Below are positions 36,294 to 47,413 of a stretch of 64,000 bases of DNA, in pieces. The DNA comes from Niallia sp. XMNu-256 (GTDB taxonomy: Bacteria > Bacillota > Bacilli > Bacillales > Cytobacillaceae). Location of the stretch: the NCBI RefSeq assembly GCF_036670015.1, contig NZ_CP137636.1, positions 2,024,501 through 2,088,500 on the forward strand, in the 5' to 3' direction. Numbering within the stretch: position 1 is the stretch's first letter; each line of letters starts with the position of its first letter. Made by a program: the position numbers and the translations under genes. Under the pieces are notes generated by a model. The model was not told the DNA's origin and did not search any database. It was given only the letters and a program-made list of their open reading frames with translations.

Positions 36294-36420
36294 TCAGAAA
36301 AAATGTTCGGGGTACAAGAATTGCCTCTCTTGTCGATATAAAGGAAGATCTTCTACATATCTTTGAGATAAGATGTGAGCCATAATAGAAGGAGAAGCTA
36401 AGCTACCTAAAACATTACTG
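36294..36420 (-). pseudogene. IS66 transposase fragment
   Basis: The minus-strand text SLASPSIMAHILSQRYVEDL then PLYRQERQF matches the conserved centre of IS66 TnpC (ASPS...YVxGLPLYRQE). Nothing else of the element is recognisable nearby. Confidence 0.65.
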
Positions 36421-36429
36421 GTTTTAGCA

Positions 36430-37600
36430 TTGTTGCTGTTTGAATTGGTGTTTCGATTTATTTCGCTTTCTATTATAGAAAACAAATAGATTAGAAGAAA
36501 AAGGATCGAGTTCGTGTCCTCTTGAACAAGAACAGCTAATCCATCATTTGACTTACTCAACCTTGAGCGAGGTAGACACGATCAACGGTGGTCAATTTAC
36601 ATTTCCATATCACTTCAGCAAGAGGTATTGGATTAAAATTGGGATTCACTACATTTGAAATAGAGCCTACCTCGATTCAGATACATCAGGCTTCACATAT
36701 TCTATAATTAATGAAACCCTAGAAATGTTTGTTTTCTCTGCATTATTAGTATCCTTATCCTATTCATTCAATACCTTCGCACCGTTTAACCTGAGTTTGT
36801 CCATTTGCTTTATAATAAATAATCCTTTAATCTCGTTCTTTTCGTAATTCTAGATTGGGGCTCTTAGTCAAGAGTAAACCTCCTCAACTATTTAATTGAA
36901 GAGAATATCTCATGGTTATTCATTTGTTAGTTGGTGGGCTCTATTTTACGCTTAAGTAACATAAAAACATTTTAAAGAGGCCGTGAAATTACGGCCTCTT
37001 CTAGTTTAAAAGATGAGATGATATGTATAGAAAAGAATTTTAATAATAGTGTTTATTGAAATAGGCAATGAGATATTAGTTTAACATTTAAAGCACTATT
37101 TCATGAACAAGGCAATAACAATGAAAAATGTACTGTTCCTTATTTTAGAAGAGGGAAGTATATGATGTTAGATTCTATGTTGTGGATAGCTGATGTTACT
37201 GAAAAGACCTTGTAACTTAATTAATTATTTGACAATTTCAATAAAAAGTTCTATCGAAATTATAAGGGCTACTTTCTACTATTTTTTTCAGGAGCCGAAA
37301 ACTACAGGGGGAGAAGAGAAAGTTTTAAATATAATTTCCGGCAAAGCAAGACAAATTTTACTGAATATCTATTATTAAGGTTTAAGATTGGTGGGATATA
37401 AAAAGGGACCCAATATGCTATAACATGGTTGATATAAATGCTAAGCCAACAAGTGAAAAGAAGTGTATTGAGGAAAAATAGAATTTAGATTCAGGGTATC
37501 TATGTTAATTATACATAATTATTGGCAATGGCTATAAAGTTGATTATAGATATACCGATATTGCTGATCTATAAAGTATCGCTTTGCCAATCTTCAATAA
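36430..37600. other. Gene-poor stretch
   Basis: No supported gene. A good hairpin at 36974-37000 (AGAGGCCGT with ACGGCCTCT, then TCTAGTTT) is a terminator for something now lost. A 61-codon frame at 37193 lacks an RBS. Confidence 0.45.
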
Positions 37601-37607
37601 CAAAACT

Positions 37608-38342
37608 CTATCTTCTATTAAATGCTCTAATTTTTTCGATTATAGTTTTATCTTCTAAAAAATTAAAAAGGAAAATGCTAGGTTCAAGATTGACTTCAAT
37701 AATCCATAGTTTTCCATTTTTATCTATTGCAATATCAAGTCCAAGTGTACGTCTATGCGGATAGAATTTTTCTAATTGTTTTGCTGTTATAAGAGAGATT
37801 CTGTGGATTTTGTTTAATAAATTAGAAACATTAACACCTGCTATGTTAGAGCTCTGAATAGCCTGTTCAATAGGAAGAATCTTTTGAGCCATATTCGTAA
37901 CGAAATAACCATCTAAGGCTACTTTAGCAGCTATTCCTGTCATACTCCATTTATAGGATTTTTTTTTACGTTGTACCATAACCCTCAAATCAAATGGACT
38001 ATTGTTAATGGTAGCAAGTGGTATTCTTTGTTGTACGATATAGATTTTTTTGTTAGATAGATGGTTTTCTATAAGATAATGAACTGTTTGATTTTTACCT
38101 TGCAATATTATTTTTTTCTTTTCAACATGTATTTCATACCGACTTTCCCCTTTTGAAGTTACTTGGATTACTCCTTTCCCGTTAGAGCCATGAGAAGGCT
38201 TTATGATCACTTCGTTGTATTTCCTGATCATATTCCATAAGTTCTTTGCAGAAAATAGTTTAGTTTCTGGTAAGTATAATGAGAGTTCTTTTTCATCTTT
38301 CATTAACTTATACTTACTCCATTTCCCTTTTGAAAGCTTCAT
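37608..38342 (-). CDS. YheC/YheD-type ATP-grasp, short form
   Basis: A 244-residue protein holding the ATP-grasp domain of the YheC/YheD coat-associated family. Landmarks are VIIKPSHGSNGKGVIQV (nucleotide loop), YIVQQRIPLA, PFDLRVMVQRKK and LGLDIAIDKNGKLWIIEVN (metal site). The roughly 200-residue N-terminal domain of the full-length relatives at 43939 and 45664 is missing. Members are spore coat-associated and of unknown reaction. Upstream AGGAGCGAC serves as a weak RBS. Confidence 0.82.
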   Translation of the reverse strand: MKLSKGKWSKYKLMKDEKELSLYLPETKLFSAKNLWNMIRKYNEVIIKPSHGSNGKGVIQVTSKGESRYEIHVEKKKIILQGKNQTVHYLIENHLSNKKIYIVQQRIPLATINNSPFDLRVMVQRKKKSYKWSMTGIAAKVALDGYFVTNMAQKILPIEQAIQSSNIAGVNVSNLLNKIHRISLITAKQLEKFYPHRRTLGLDIAIDKNGKLWIIEVNLEPSIFLFNFLEDKTIIEKIRAFNRR

Positions 38343-38552
38343 AAATAGGTCGCTCCTTTTCTTATAATTTTTTCTTGATACTATCTGCTATAAAGTGATG
38401 ACAAATTCCTGTTGTTTCTTAAGAAGTCTTTTGAGTTCTATATGCTGGAGATCATAATAAAATAATCCCCAGCTAAATATACTTGTTTTCGTAGTATCAT
38501 TTAATGCTCAAATACTTTTTAAAAGCCTCTAATTGTTTTTAAGAGCTTTTAC

Positions 38553-38825
38553 CTATAAACCTAAACATGCCTCCACACGATCAACGGCGGCCGCAACTGC
38601 TGGTAATATATTACCAACACCTGGCAAAGCTAAAGCGTCTGTTAACTGGTCCAAGAAATTCCCTACACATTGATTACATGGACCAGCTTGCTCCACACAA
38701 TCTTCTAAAAGTGATTGGAATCCCATGATTGCATTAACTAGGGGTCGTCCTTCTAGGTTCTCAAGAGCATTTGTGTAACTTGCCAAAAAGGTATTGACAC
38801 ACAACAAACAACCATTTGCTCCCAT
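38553..38825 (-). CDS. Small Cys-containing helical protein
   Basis: A 90-residue protein from ATG 38825 with RBS GAAAGGAGG. The text MGANGCLLCVNTFLASYTNA, then CVEQAGPCNQCVGNFLDQL, shows two CxxC pairs. The rest is hydrophobic helix (ILPAVAAAVDRVEAC). No family recognised. Size, Cys content and location suggest a coat or crust component (inference). Confidence 0.6.
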   Translation of the reverse strand: MGANGCLLCVNTFLASYTNALENLEGRPLVNAIMGFQSLLEDCVEQAGPCNQCVGNFLDQLTDALALPGVGNILPAVAAAVDRVEACLGL

Positions 38826-39217
38826 AGTTCTTTCCTCCTTTCGTTTTTCTAGTATCATATTATGTAAATTTATAACTATATGCTTGGGAATGTTAAAAAA
38901 ATGTTTACTCGTCTAATTATCATTACTATTTATCTGATTCTAAAACCATTTATAACGATGTAACCGTAAAGTAAAATTAACGAGTTTTTAATTTTAAGGT
39001 AACAGGTTTCAAAATTAAAATTAAATAATTTGAGAATCAAATATTACCTTTGTTTTTGATGCTAATATTCATAGATAGATATCAACTAATAGAATAGTTC
39101 GCTTAGGCTTCATAGGCCTCATACGTCGTATACATAACGACATCAATGAATATTAAACGGCAAAATTAGTAAGTGTTAAGTAAACATCGATAAACGACGA
39201 ATAAGGAGATTAACAAA

Positions 39218-39376
39218 ATGAGTACAGTAAAAGAAGCAACTATATTCTTCCGCTCTCATGAGGTGAAATGCAATAAGAAAACTGGTAGGGGAGTGGATGG
39301 AAAATGGCCTGTAGGAGAGGATTTACGGGAATTTAAGGAGAATGACGAAAAGATATGTATAAATTTACTGATTTGA
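39218..39376 (+). CDS. Small ORF of unknown function
   Basis: A 52-codon ORF with RBS AAGGAG seven bases before ATG: MSTVKEATIFFRSHEVKCNK and more, rich in Lys/Glu. It ends at a TGA just before decayed DNA. May be a truncated gene. Confidence 0.35.
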   Translation: MSTVKEATIFFRSHEVKCNKKTGRGVDGKWPVGEDLREFKENDEKICINLLI

Positions 39377-39783
39377 CACAGAATATATTGTCCTGCAAAC
39401 GAATGTAATTTGACAGCTGTTAAGTGTAGCTTGATTTACTAACACAGTCTGCATGAAAACAAATTAGAATATTAGATTTAAATTATTGACACATAAAAAC
39501 ATTCATGATCTCTCGCTCTCAACCCAGGAATGAAAATAGATATCGCCTTCAATAATGTAGATAACAGAAACAGTGAGTATATGACATGGTGGTTTAACAC
39601 TGTAATAAAAACTGTTGGAGTGAATTTGATGCACAATCTATTGTTAGCTCTTGTAAACGCTATAATAAAGTTAACAGTTTTCGCTTGATAAGATTTTATA
39701 CTTTTGCTCAATCAACCTATTACTTTAGTAAAATAGATATTGATGTTATTTTACTGGAGGTTAGGCTTTTGGAGGAGAAGTTA

Positions 39784-41274
39784 GTGTTATATGTAAAGAT
39801 TCATGAACTACGTAAAAGAAAATCTAAAGGCACAAATCGCTAAGGAGCTTAAGATCTCAAGGCCAACTGTCCCATAAGTATTTAGAAATGACATTTGATG
39901 AGGCACGAGCTTACACTGAACAACCTTTGGTGAAGAAGAAATACTAGATCACTATAAAGACTGGAGAGACTTGCTTGGCTAGAAGAATATCCTCACCTGA
40001 GTAGTGCTCAGATTCATGATTGGCTTTTGGAGAGATATCCCGACTATCGGTCGGTGAAAGTACTGTGAGAGCTTATGTGAAAGATATTCGAGAAGTCTAT
40101 CAGATTGAGAAAAAGGCCATTGTCCGTCAATACGAAGCAGTTCCTGAGCAACCAATGGGCAAATAACTTCAGGTAGACTGGGGTCAAACAAAACAGAAGA
40201 CGACAGACAACAGAGAAATCAAACTGTACTTTATTGCCTTTGTACTCGCTCACTCCAGACATAAATATATGGAATGGCGAGCAATTCCATTTACTACAAG
40301 AGATGCGATTAACTGTCATGAAAATGCATTTTTGTTCTAAGGAGGACGAACGGAAGAAATCGTTTATGATCAGGACCATTTGATCACAGTGAGTGAAAAT
40401 GCAGGTCAGCTGCTTTTGACAGCTGAATTTCAAAGCTATGTAAATGAGCGTAAATTCAAAGTTCACTTGTGTAGGAGAGCTGATCCAGAATTTAAAGGCA
40501 TGATGGAAAATGTAGTGAAATACATAAAAGGCAATTTCGCTGACAGTCGGGTTTTTAGTGACATAGAAGATTGGAATAATCGAGCACTACAGTGGCTTGA
40601 GCGTACTGGGAACCATCAGGTTCACCAGACCACAAAAAAAAAGACCAGCAGAAGTGTTTCTCCTCGAAAAGCAACACTTACAGCCAGTCTCTTCGTTACT
40701 TTCATATGAAAGTACCAGTAATCAAAGTATAATAAGAAGTATAAGTAAGGACAACACGAGCCGTTATAAATCAAACCGTTATTCTGTCCCACTTGAAACT
40801 TATCAAACAATGAGCGAGAATCTTGTATGGATTGAAGCGACAGGCGAAGAGCCAAAGAAGCTTGTCATTCGCGGAAAAGCAAATGGTGAGGTAATTGCCG
40901 AGCATCTTATTAGCTCAGAAAAAGGAAAACTCATTCAAAACCGTCATCATAATCGTAATCGCTCCAGAGGGATTGAAGAGCTTAAGCAACGGTTAATATC
41001 TTATTTTTAAAATAAGACACAAGCAGCAGCTTACTTGGATGAAATTAGCCAAAAATACCCGAGGTATAGTCGAGACCAGTTTGCGATCATCTACAAGGTA
41101 ATTCGACAGTATCCAGCATTAATTAATATTGTGATGACTAAGTGTATGACAGAGAAACTATACAGTGCGAATGATTTTCGGGATATCGCACATCACCTTG
41201 ATACATTGCGTAATGAACCAGTTATAGAGGAACGATCCTTTTTATGCCAGTCCAATAAAACAGCCTCATATTAA
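39784..41274 (+). pseudogene. istA: IS21-family IstA transposase, broken
   Basis: GGAGGAG precedes GTG 39784, and the opening LYVKIHELRKRKSKG is the IstA HTH region. After shifts come LAWLEEYPHLSSAQIHDWLL, the DDE-core text VDWGQTKQKT (near 40180), KLYFIAFVLAHSRHKYMEW, DHLITVSENAGQ, and GNFADSRVFSDIEDW. The C-terminal part NLVWIEATGEEPKKLVIRGK continues to 41274. More than five frame changes or stops make it inactive. Confidence 0.88.
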
Positions 41275-41325
41275 GGTCTCTACCCGTTCTTTAAATGCGT
41301 ATACTAGCATTTTAGGAGGTCGAGC

Positions 41326-42092
41326 ATGATGAACAAGACAGCGCATGAATTACAAGACCAATTATGTCAGTTACGTTTTCAGAGACGGTGGAGGAGCTAC
41401 CACAGCTTCTTCGCGAAGCTGAAAAGGCATCATGGACCTAATTGGAATTCTTAGAATCTATCACAAGATATGAATTAGCAAAACGTGAAGCAAAGAGCCT
41501 TGAAAGAAGAATGAAAGGGGCACGCTTCCCTTTCGTGAAGTCATTAGATGAGTTTGAACTTAAAGGTCAAAACGTTTTAACAGCCCGCCAGCTTTCTCAA
41601 CTTCGGGAATTGAGTTGGTTAGAGCAACAATACAATTTAATTCTCCTAGGTCCCCCTGGAATCTGAAAAACGTTTTAAAGCAATTGGGCTGGGACTTGAA
41701 GCCGTTCATAGAGGATTCAATGCTTACTTCGCTACAATGGGAGAGCTTGTGCAGCTTCTAAAAACTGAAGAATACCTGAATAAATCTAAAGTTCAACTCA
41801 AACGGATTAGAAATGCCGATCTTGTGATTATTGATAATTTAATGTACATGGCAATGGACCGGAGAGAAGCAAACTTATTTTTTCATTTAATTAATCATTT
41901 ATACGAACGAAGTTCGATCATGCTGACCTCAAATAAAAGTCCAGATGAATGGGGTAATTTAATTGGGGATCAAGTATTACGACAGCTATCTTAGACCGTT
42001 TACTTCATCATGTGGAAGTTATACATGGTGGAGAGGATGAGGAAAGCCATCGGATGAAAAACCGTAAAAGCATTTTTTCAGCAGAAGTGTAA
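41326..42092 (+). pseudogene. istB: IS21-family IstB ATPase, broken
   Basis: RBS TTAGGAGG and ATG 41326, MNKTAHELQDQLCQLRF. The Walker A region reads ILLGPPGI then a stop (TGA near 41665) where GxGKT should follow. Later DLVIIDNLMYMAMDRREANL is the Walker B region. The end HRMKNRKSIFSAEV reaches a TAA at 42092. Frame changes near 41440, 41670 and 41990. Confidence 0.88.
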
Positions 42093-42230
42093 AAAGGAAA
42101 CGAGCAATTAGTGTAAAATTCTACTTGACGTCTACAGCTCTCTCAGTCGAAAGATGACTATGAATAGAAAAATGTTTAATTTCAAATTCATTCCACTGTT
42201 TGTGGAATCCAATTTAAAAGGTGGAGTTAT

Positions 42231-43410
42231 ATGGAAACATTGTACAAACGTTGTGCAGGCTTAGATGTCCATTCAGAAACTAGTGTAGCCTGTGAACTTC
42301 TTGGTGAATCAGAGCCAAACATGGTAAAAGAGATCGAAACATTTCCTACTATGACCAAAGATCTCTTTCGACTTCTTAAATGGCTTGAAGAAAAGAAGTA
42401 ACACACATCGCAATGGAAAGCACGGGAATTTATTGGAAGCCCGTTTATAATATCCTGGATTGATATCACTTTGGCAAATGCCCAGCGAATTAAAAATGTA
42501 CCGAGTAGAAAACAGATGTTTCGGATGCGGAGTGGATTACCAAGTTAGTAAAACATGGCTTGATAGAGAAAGTTTCTGTTCCTCCAGAGGTTATTCGTAA
42601 CTTACGGGATTTAACCCGTCTGGGATAGAAATGGATAGGACATATTACTTCTGAAAAGAACCGAATCCAAAAGGTATTAGAGACTTCAAACATCAAATTA
42701 AGTACAGTAATTTCAGATGTATTTGGAGTTTCAGGAAGAAAACTATTAGAACAACTAATGGCTAATGCCTATATTGACCAAGAAGAGGTTGAACAAAATA
42801 TTCACGGAAGAATGGCACACAAGAAACAATTAATTACGGATTCTTTGTTTGGCACATTGAATGATCATCAACTTTTTCTTATCAAACAATCTTGGATGCA
42901 CATTGTTTATTTAGAATAATTAATTTAGATATTGAAAACAGAATCATTCAAATTTTAATAAACTATAAAGAAGAAGTTGAACTTCTCGTAACAATGCCTG
43001 GAATAAAGAAAGATACTGCGGCTGTCATCATAGCAGAAATTGGGGTAGATATGTACCGATTCTCAACATCCAAGCATCTTGCATCATGGGCAGGATTGTC
43101 TCCTGGAAATCATGAAAGTGCAGGAAAGTGAAAAAGTACACGAACCGTAAAAGGGAATCTCCGTATAATATCTTCGTTGTGTGAAGCTGCTTAGGCTGTA
43201 TCAAAAAGTCAGAATAAAATGTTAGCAAATAAATTTTGGTCAATAGCTGCGAGAAGAGGAAAGAAGAAAGCACTCGTTGCAATCGGACATCGAATGCTTA
43301 CCATTTTCTATCATATGCTTCAAAACAAAGAACCTACCACGAGCCTACTGCAAATTAGCATTATAGACAAAATATTGAATAGTTATACGAGAAACCGTAA
43401 ATTACGGTAG
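42231..43410 (+). pseudogene. IS110-family transposase, broken
   Basis: METLYKRCAGLDVHSETSVA carries the first Asp of the DEDD core. The middle shows LISSEKNRIQKVLETSNIK-like text and NIDIGLVTMPGI-like EELLVTMPGIKKDTAAVIIA with HLASWAGLSPGNHESAGK, and the end is NKFWSIAARRGKKKALVAIG. Stops and shifts near 42400, 42465, 42910 and 43130 break it. It adjoins the dead IS21. Confidence 0.82.
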
Positions 43411-43935
43411 CTCTGCTTTCCTATTGTTAAAATTCAATTGTTAGTTAGTTTCGACAAACAACATAGAACTAAAACAAGATTTTATTTTTACAGAAAAAGA
43501 AAGCTAATAGAAAAAAGGTCAAGAAATTAATCTCCAGACCGTATCTCTAAGGTTAAATATACACAAAGGCAAAGTTCTAATTTTGTAATCCAATGGTAAA
43601 TCGAATATCTTTAGGAACGTTTGTTTGTGGGGAAGGGCTGAAATTGCATGTTAATTCTTTATATAAAGATCATAGAAATTTATTAATTCAGCCTATAAAA
43701 TTAAATCCAATATTAGGCATTACAATCATTTTACAATGCCACCTTTTTAACACATTTGTACCTATTTATAAATACAGTAGGAAGACTTTTCCCGTTTTCT
43801 AGTAATGATTTTAAGGTAGAATGTCGTATTGTAGATAATAGGTAGACGGTCTTGGTCTGTTAAATTTGAACAATTTCCGAAAAGGTCACGATTGCGTTTG
43901 GTTACATTTCTACAAGAAACGTTAATTTTTAATTA
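43411..43935. other. Gap after IS110 remnant
   Basis: No supported gene. A 69-codon frame at 43593-43802 (VNRISLGTFVCGEGLKLHV) has no RBS and no family. Confidence 0.4.
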
Positions 43936-43938
43936 TCC

Positions 43939-45294
43939 TCAGCCTTTATTTACAAAACCTGCTAGATATTTTGCGTATAATAAGTTTGATAAATAAGCGT
44001 TATATACAATATCCATCCTCCCTGCATGTTTAGCAGCATAATGGTTAGGGTCCCTATTATTATATTCTAAAATCCAAATATATTTGTTTTTATCAACAGC
44101 AATATCTACTCCAAAATGTCCATAATGATGTTTCGAATCTAACATTTTTGCACCTGAAATAACAATATTGGCTATTTTTTTACGAATTTCCGTTACTTCA
44201 CTGTCATTTATTTTAAATAAACGTTTTAATGTTTCTTCCCCATCTGTTAAAATACCACCGTTAGTTCGATTGCTAACAATACTATTTTTTGCTGTTCTTC
44301 CATATAGCCATATATCTTGCCAATCTCCATTCTTATCTTTTACTAAAATCATACGAAAATCTGTAATACAGTGTTTTTGAAAACTTGTATCAATTCCTTG
44401 TTGAATGATGTACTTTTTAAACCTTAATGTCTTTGATAAGTAATTTCTTACAAGATCCCAAGATTGAAAATTCAACTTTATATATTTCGTCCTTTTTTTA
44501 TTTTTTTTAATGTATTCTTTTTTGTAACTTAAAGAGAATTGCTTCCCTATTTTTTTCAGCTTATAGATCCCTTTACCAAAACTTCCTGCTATCGGCTTTA
44601 TATAGACTTTAGAATGAAGGTCTAATAAATTATAAAGATCTGAGGTGGAACTGTATAAAACTGTATTAGGTAAATGTTTTCTAATATCTTGAGACAGGGA
44701 TAGTAGTTCAAACACTTTCATTTTGTTTAAATAAAAATCATTAAAGACTTTATTTCCGATTAAAGATTTAAAATAAACTCTCCACTCTGTCGGTAAAGTC
44801 ATTCTGTTAAATATAGCTTGTGGAAATGGATATACCCCTTTTTTCCAAGTATTTGAAGTTGGGTCATATAGATATCCTTTTATTTTATTTTTGTCTTTAT
44901 TAACTCCTGCTAGTGAGAAGGCAATAACCATCCCACCAATTTGCTCATAAAAATGGATATATCTATGCAAATTATTTTCCTTTACTTGTAATTCTAACTC
45001 TGATTCATCTCTAGAAACCAACATACCAATTATCGGTCCAAGTATAATTGTATTATCCTTTATAAGGAGGTCATATTTTACGTTTAATTGAAGACCAAGT
45101 TGATTTAATATATCTTCGGAAACACCAATAAATGTTTTTTTATAATCACTTTCAATATGGGTGGAAACTTCTGTAGATTCTAGCCCATGCTGTAACAATA
45201 ATGTTTTATTCTCCTTTATCATTAGCTTTGAAGCCAAATCTCCACTGACAGTAATAGAGCATGGACTTTGATAAGTTTTTCGGATAACGTACAT
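43939..45294 (-). CDS. YheC/YheD family coat-associated ATP-grasp protein
   Basis: A 451-residue protein from ATG 45294, with GAGGAGG just upstream. The N-terminal domain (1-200) includes LGPIIGMLVSRDESE and GGMVIAFSLAGVNKDKNKIK. The ATP-grasp domain follows, with YIKPIAGSFGKGIYKLK, YIIQQGID, TDFRMILVKDKNGDW and FGVDIAVDKNKYIWILEYN. B. subtilis YheC and YheD are coat-associated. The substrate ligated is unknown. Its paralogue lies directly upstream on the same strand. Confidence 0.9.
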   Translation of the reverse strand: MYVIRKTYQSPCSITVSGDLASKLMIKENKTLLLQHGLESTEVSTHIESDYKKTFIGVSEDILNQLGLQLNVKYDLLIKDNTIILGPIIGMLVSRDESELELQVKENNLHRYIHFYEQIGGMVIAFSLAGVNKDKNKIKGYLYDPTSNTWKKGVYPFPQAIFNRMTLPTEWRVYFKSLIGNKVFNDFYLNKMKVFELLSLSQDIRKHLPNTVLYSSTSDLYNLLDLHSKVYIKPIAGSFGKGIYKLKKIGKQFSLSYKKEYIKKNKKRTKYIKLNFQSWDLVRNYLSKTLRFKKYIIQQGIDTSFQKHCITDFRMILVKDKNGDWQDIWLYGRTAKNSIVSNRTNGGILTDGEETLKRLFKINDSEVTEIRKKIANIVISGAKMLDSKHHYGHFGVDIAVDKNKYIWILEYNNRDPNHYAAKHAGRMDIVYNAYLSNLLYAKYLAGFVNKG

Positions 45295-45663
45295 TGTATT
45301 CCTCCTCAATAAATAAAGGTACTTGTTAACATACATGTAATATTAGGGCATGATTTACAAATATAATGAACCATTAAAAAAGGGTTTAAATTATAGAGAG
45401 ATAAATTGAATAGTTCATAATAGCTAAGGTAATGGAGGACAAAAATTACAGGGGTTAATATTTCATAATTACAATAAACATGAATAGTAGTCTTCAAGTT
45501 ATATAAATGATGGTAAAAATAGGTTGTTATACTAGGTGTTTAATTGTAAGGAAAAGTGGTTCTAACGTCCTTTTGATCAAATTCTTTTTGGGAGCTAAGA
45601 AATAATCTACTAAAAATTAGAACACACTTAGTGCAAAATATAATATAGTTCGAGCTTAAATCA

Positions 45664-47013
45664 TTAAAAACCTGCTAATTTCTTAGCGTATTGCATAATA
45701 GTGTTTAAATATCTGTAATATATGGTTTTATTACGTTGCAAACTACTATGACCAGGTGCACAGTATTGTATTTCAATAATCCATATCTTTTTATTATTAT
45801 CAATTCCTATGTCTATTGCTGTGTTAGCAAAATGAACTCCTGACCGCTCAATGGCCTTAACTGCCTTTAATGCAACACTTTGTATTGACTCTTCAATTTC
45901 GCTTAATTCATGATCATCTAAATGCAGAGTGTCCTTTAATATCTGGAGGCCATCCCCAGCCATTCCCCCCTTAGAAACATTACTGACAATCTGTTTTTGT
46001 CTTCCTTTTCTAGAAAATACTGTAATGTATTTCCATGTTTTTGTGCTATCTTTTGTTAAGTAAATTCGAAAGTCAATAATACTTTTGTTTTGTGAAATAA
46101 GATTTATTGTTTGTTGAATTAGATACTTTTTTGACTTTACCCTTTGCCTAAAAAAGTAATTGATCTCATTTTGATTATTTAAGATTGTTTTAATCAGTTT
46201 TTTACCTTTAAGGTAATGTACTAAAAGACGATCCTTACTTAATTGTTCTATTTTCATAATTCCTTGACCTCTTGAGGAATTTAGAGGTTTAAGATATAAG
46301 GATTGGTATTTCTCTAAAAATAGTAAAATGTCAGAAGGCTTTGTATATAACTGGGTATCGGGGAGATGTTTTATTAATTCTGGTGAGCTTTTTAAACGTT
46401 TGTATATTCTCCATTTATCGTAGTAGAAATTGTTAAAAATTGTATCACCCATGAAGGATTCGAAATGACTTTGCCAGTTTGGACCAAACCAACCAATTCG
46501 TAAGAAGAGTGAAGAAGGATAATAATATGTATCCTTTTTCCATTGTTTATTAATCGGATTAAATACAAATCCTTGTATGGTTTGTTCTTTTTGAGAAACT
46601 TCATCTAAAGAGAAAACCATAATTGCTCCACCTATTTGTTCATAGTGGTGTAGATAATCAGAAAAAGTATTGACATCTAGAAAACCTTTAGTCCGTGCAG
46701 CTAATATACCAATAAAAGGTCCGATCATTAGATTTTGTTGATCATTAATAAAATCAAATAAACAGAATAAAGGAACTTTTAATTTATTTATAACATTAAT
46801 AGAAATGGATAATTCATTTTCATTATAATTGGAAGAAATAATAATGTTTATAGTGTTAGTTTGTGTTCCAAATTTAATGGTTCCTGTTCCATTTTTAACA
46901 TTCATCCTATCCGCCATGATTGGATGAATGTATACGCAATTTTCTGAAGTATAATCTCCTATTAAAGAAATTTTAGAATCCAACCTTCTCAACTCCATGT
47001 TTATTGATTTCAC
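45664..47013 (-). CDS. YheC/YheD family coat-associated ATP-grasp protein, paralogue
   Basis: A 449-residue protein with the same two-domain plan as the gene at 43939: MIGPFIGILAARTKGFL and GGAIMVFSLDEVSQKEQTIQ, then YLKPLNSSRGQGIMKIE, YLIQQTINL, DFRIYLTKDSTKTW and TAIDIGIDNNKKIWIIEIQ. It starts at GTG or at ATG six codons later; neither has a strong RBS. About 370 bases separate it from its paralogue, so they are probably separate transcripts. Confidence 0.88.
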   Translation of the reverse strand: MKSINMELRRLDSKISLIGDYTSENCVYIHPIMADRMNVKNGTGTIKFGTQTNTINIIISSNYNENELSISINVINKLKVPLFCLFDFINDQQNLMIGPFIGILAARTKGFLDVNTFSDYLHHYEQIGGAIMVFSLDEVSQKEQTIQGFVFNPINKQWKKDTYYYPSSLFLRIGWFGPNWQSHFESFMGDTIFNNFYYDKWRIYKRLKSSPELIKHLPDTQLYTKPSDILLFLEKYQSLYLKPLNSSRGQGIMKIEQLSKDRLLVHYLKGKKLIKTILNNQNEINYFFRQRVKSKKYLIQQTINLISQNKSIIDFRIYLTKDSTKTWKYITVFSRKGRQKQIVSNVSKGGMAGDGLQILKDTLHLDDHELSEIEESIQSVALKAVKAIERSGVHFANTAIDIGIDNNKKIWIIEIQYCAPGHSSLQRNKTIYYRYLNTIMQYAKKLAGF

Positions 47014-47410
47014 TTCATCTTATTCTTATTAATTGTCGTCTTGTAGATATTTCTTCTTATAACCTCTTTTATGGAACGCTTCTTATTACTATTAGTGTAT
47101 GAAGCTTTATAAAAAACGTTTGTATAAACATCCATAAGATATAGGTAAGATATTGCTCCGCTTATACATTACTAATAGTGGGGACTGAATTTCTATAAAT
47201 TAATGAAATAAAATCATCACTTTTATTTTCAATTACTTGTAATTTTAAAAAAGGAGTCCATTTATTAAAAAATAGACTAATACATAAACCAATCCATTTA
47301 TTTTTAATATATTATATTAGATTCTTAAGAAAGGAGCGATTAATCTTAGGTTAATCACGCCATTCGAAGTTTCACAATTGAGAAAATTAATAAAAAATAG
47401 GAGATGATTT
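47014..47410. other. Intergenic between divergent spore genes
   Basis: A/T-rich with no gene. It should hold the promoters of the divergent genes at 47013 and 47414; I see no confident sporulation-sigma match. Confidence 0.4.
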
Positions 47411-47413
47411 TTA

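Noticed and set aside
43593-43802. 69-codon ORF after the IS110 remnant
   Set aside because: No RBS, no recognisable domain and located in decayed DNA.
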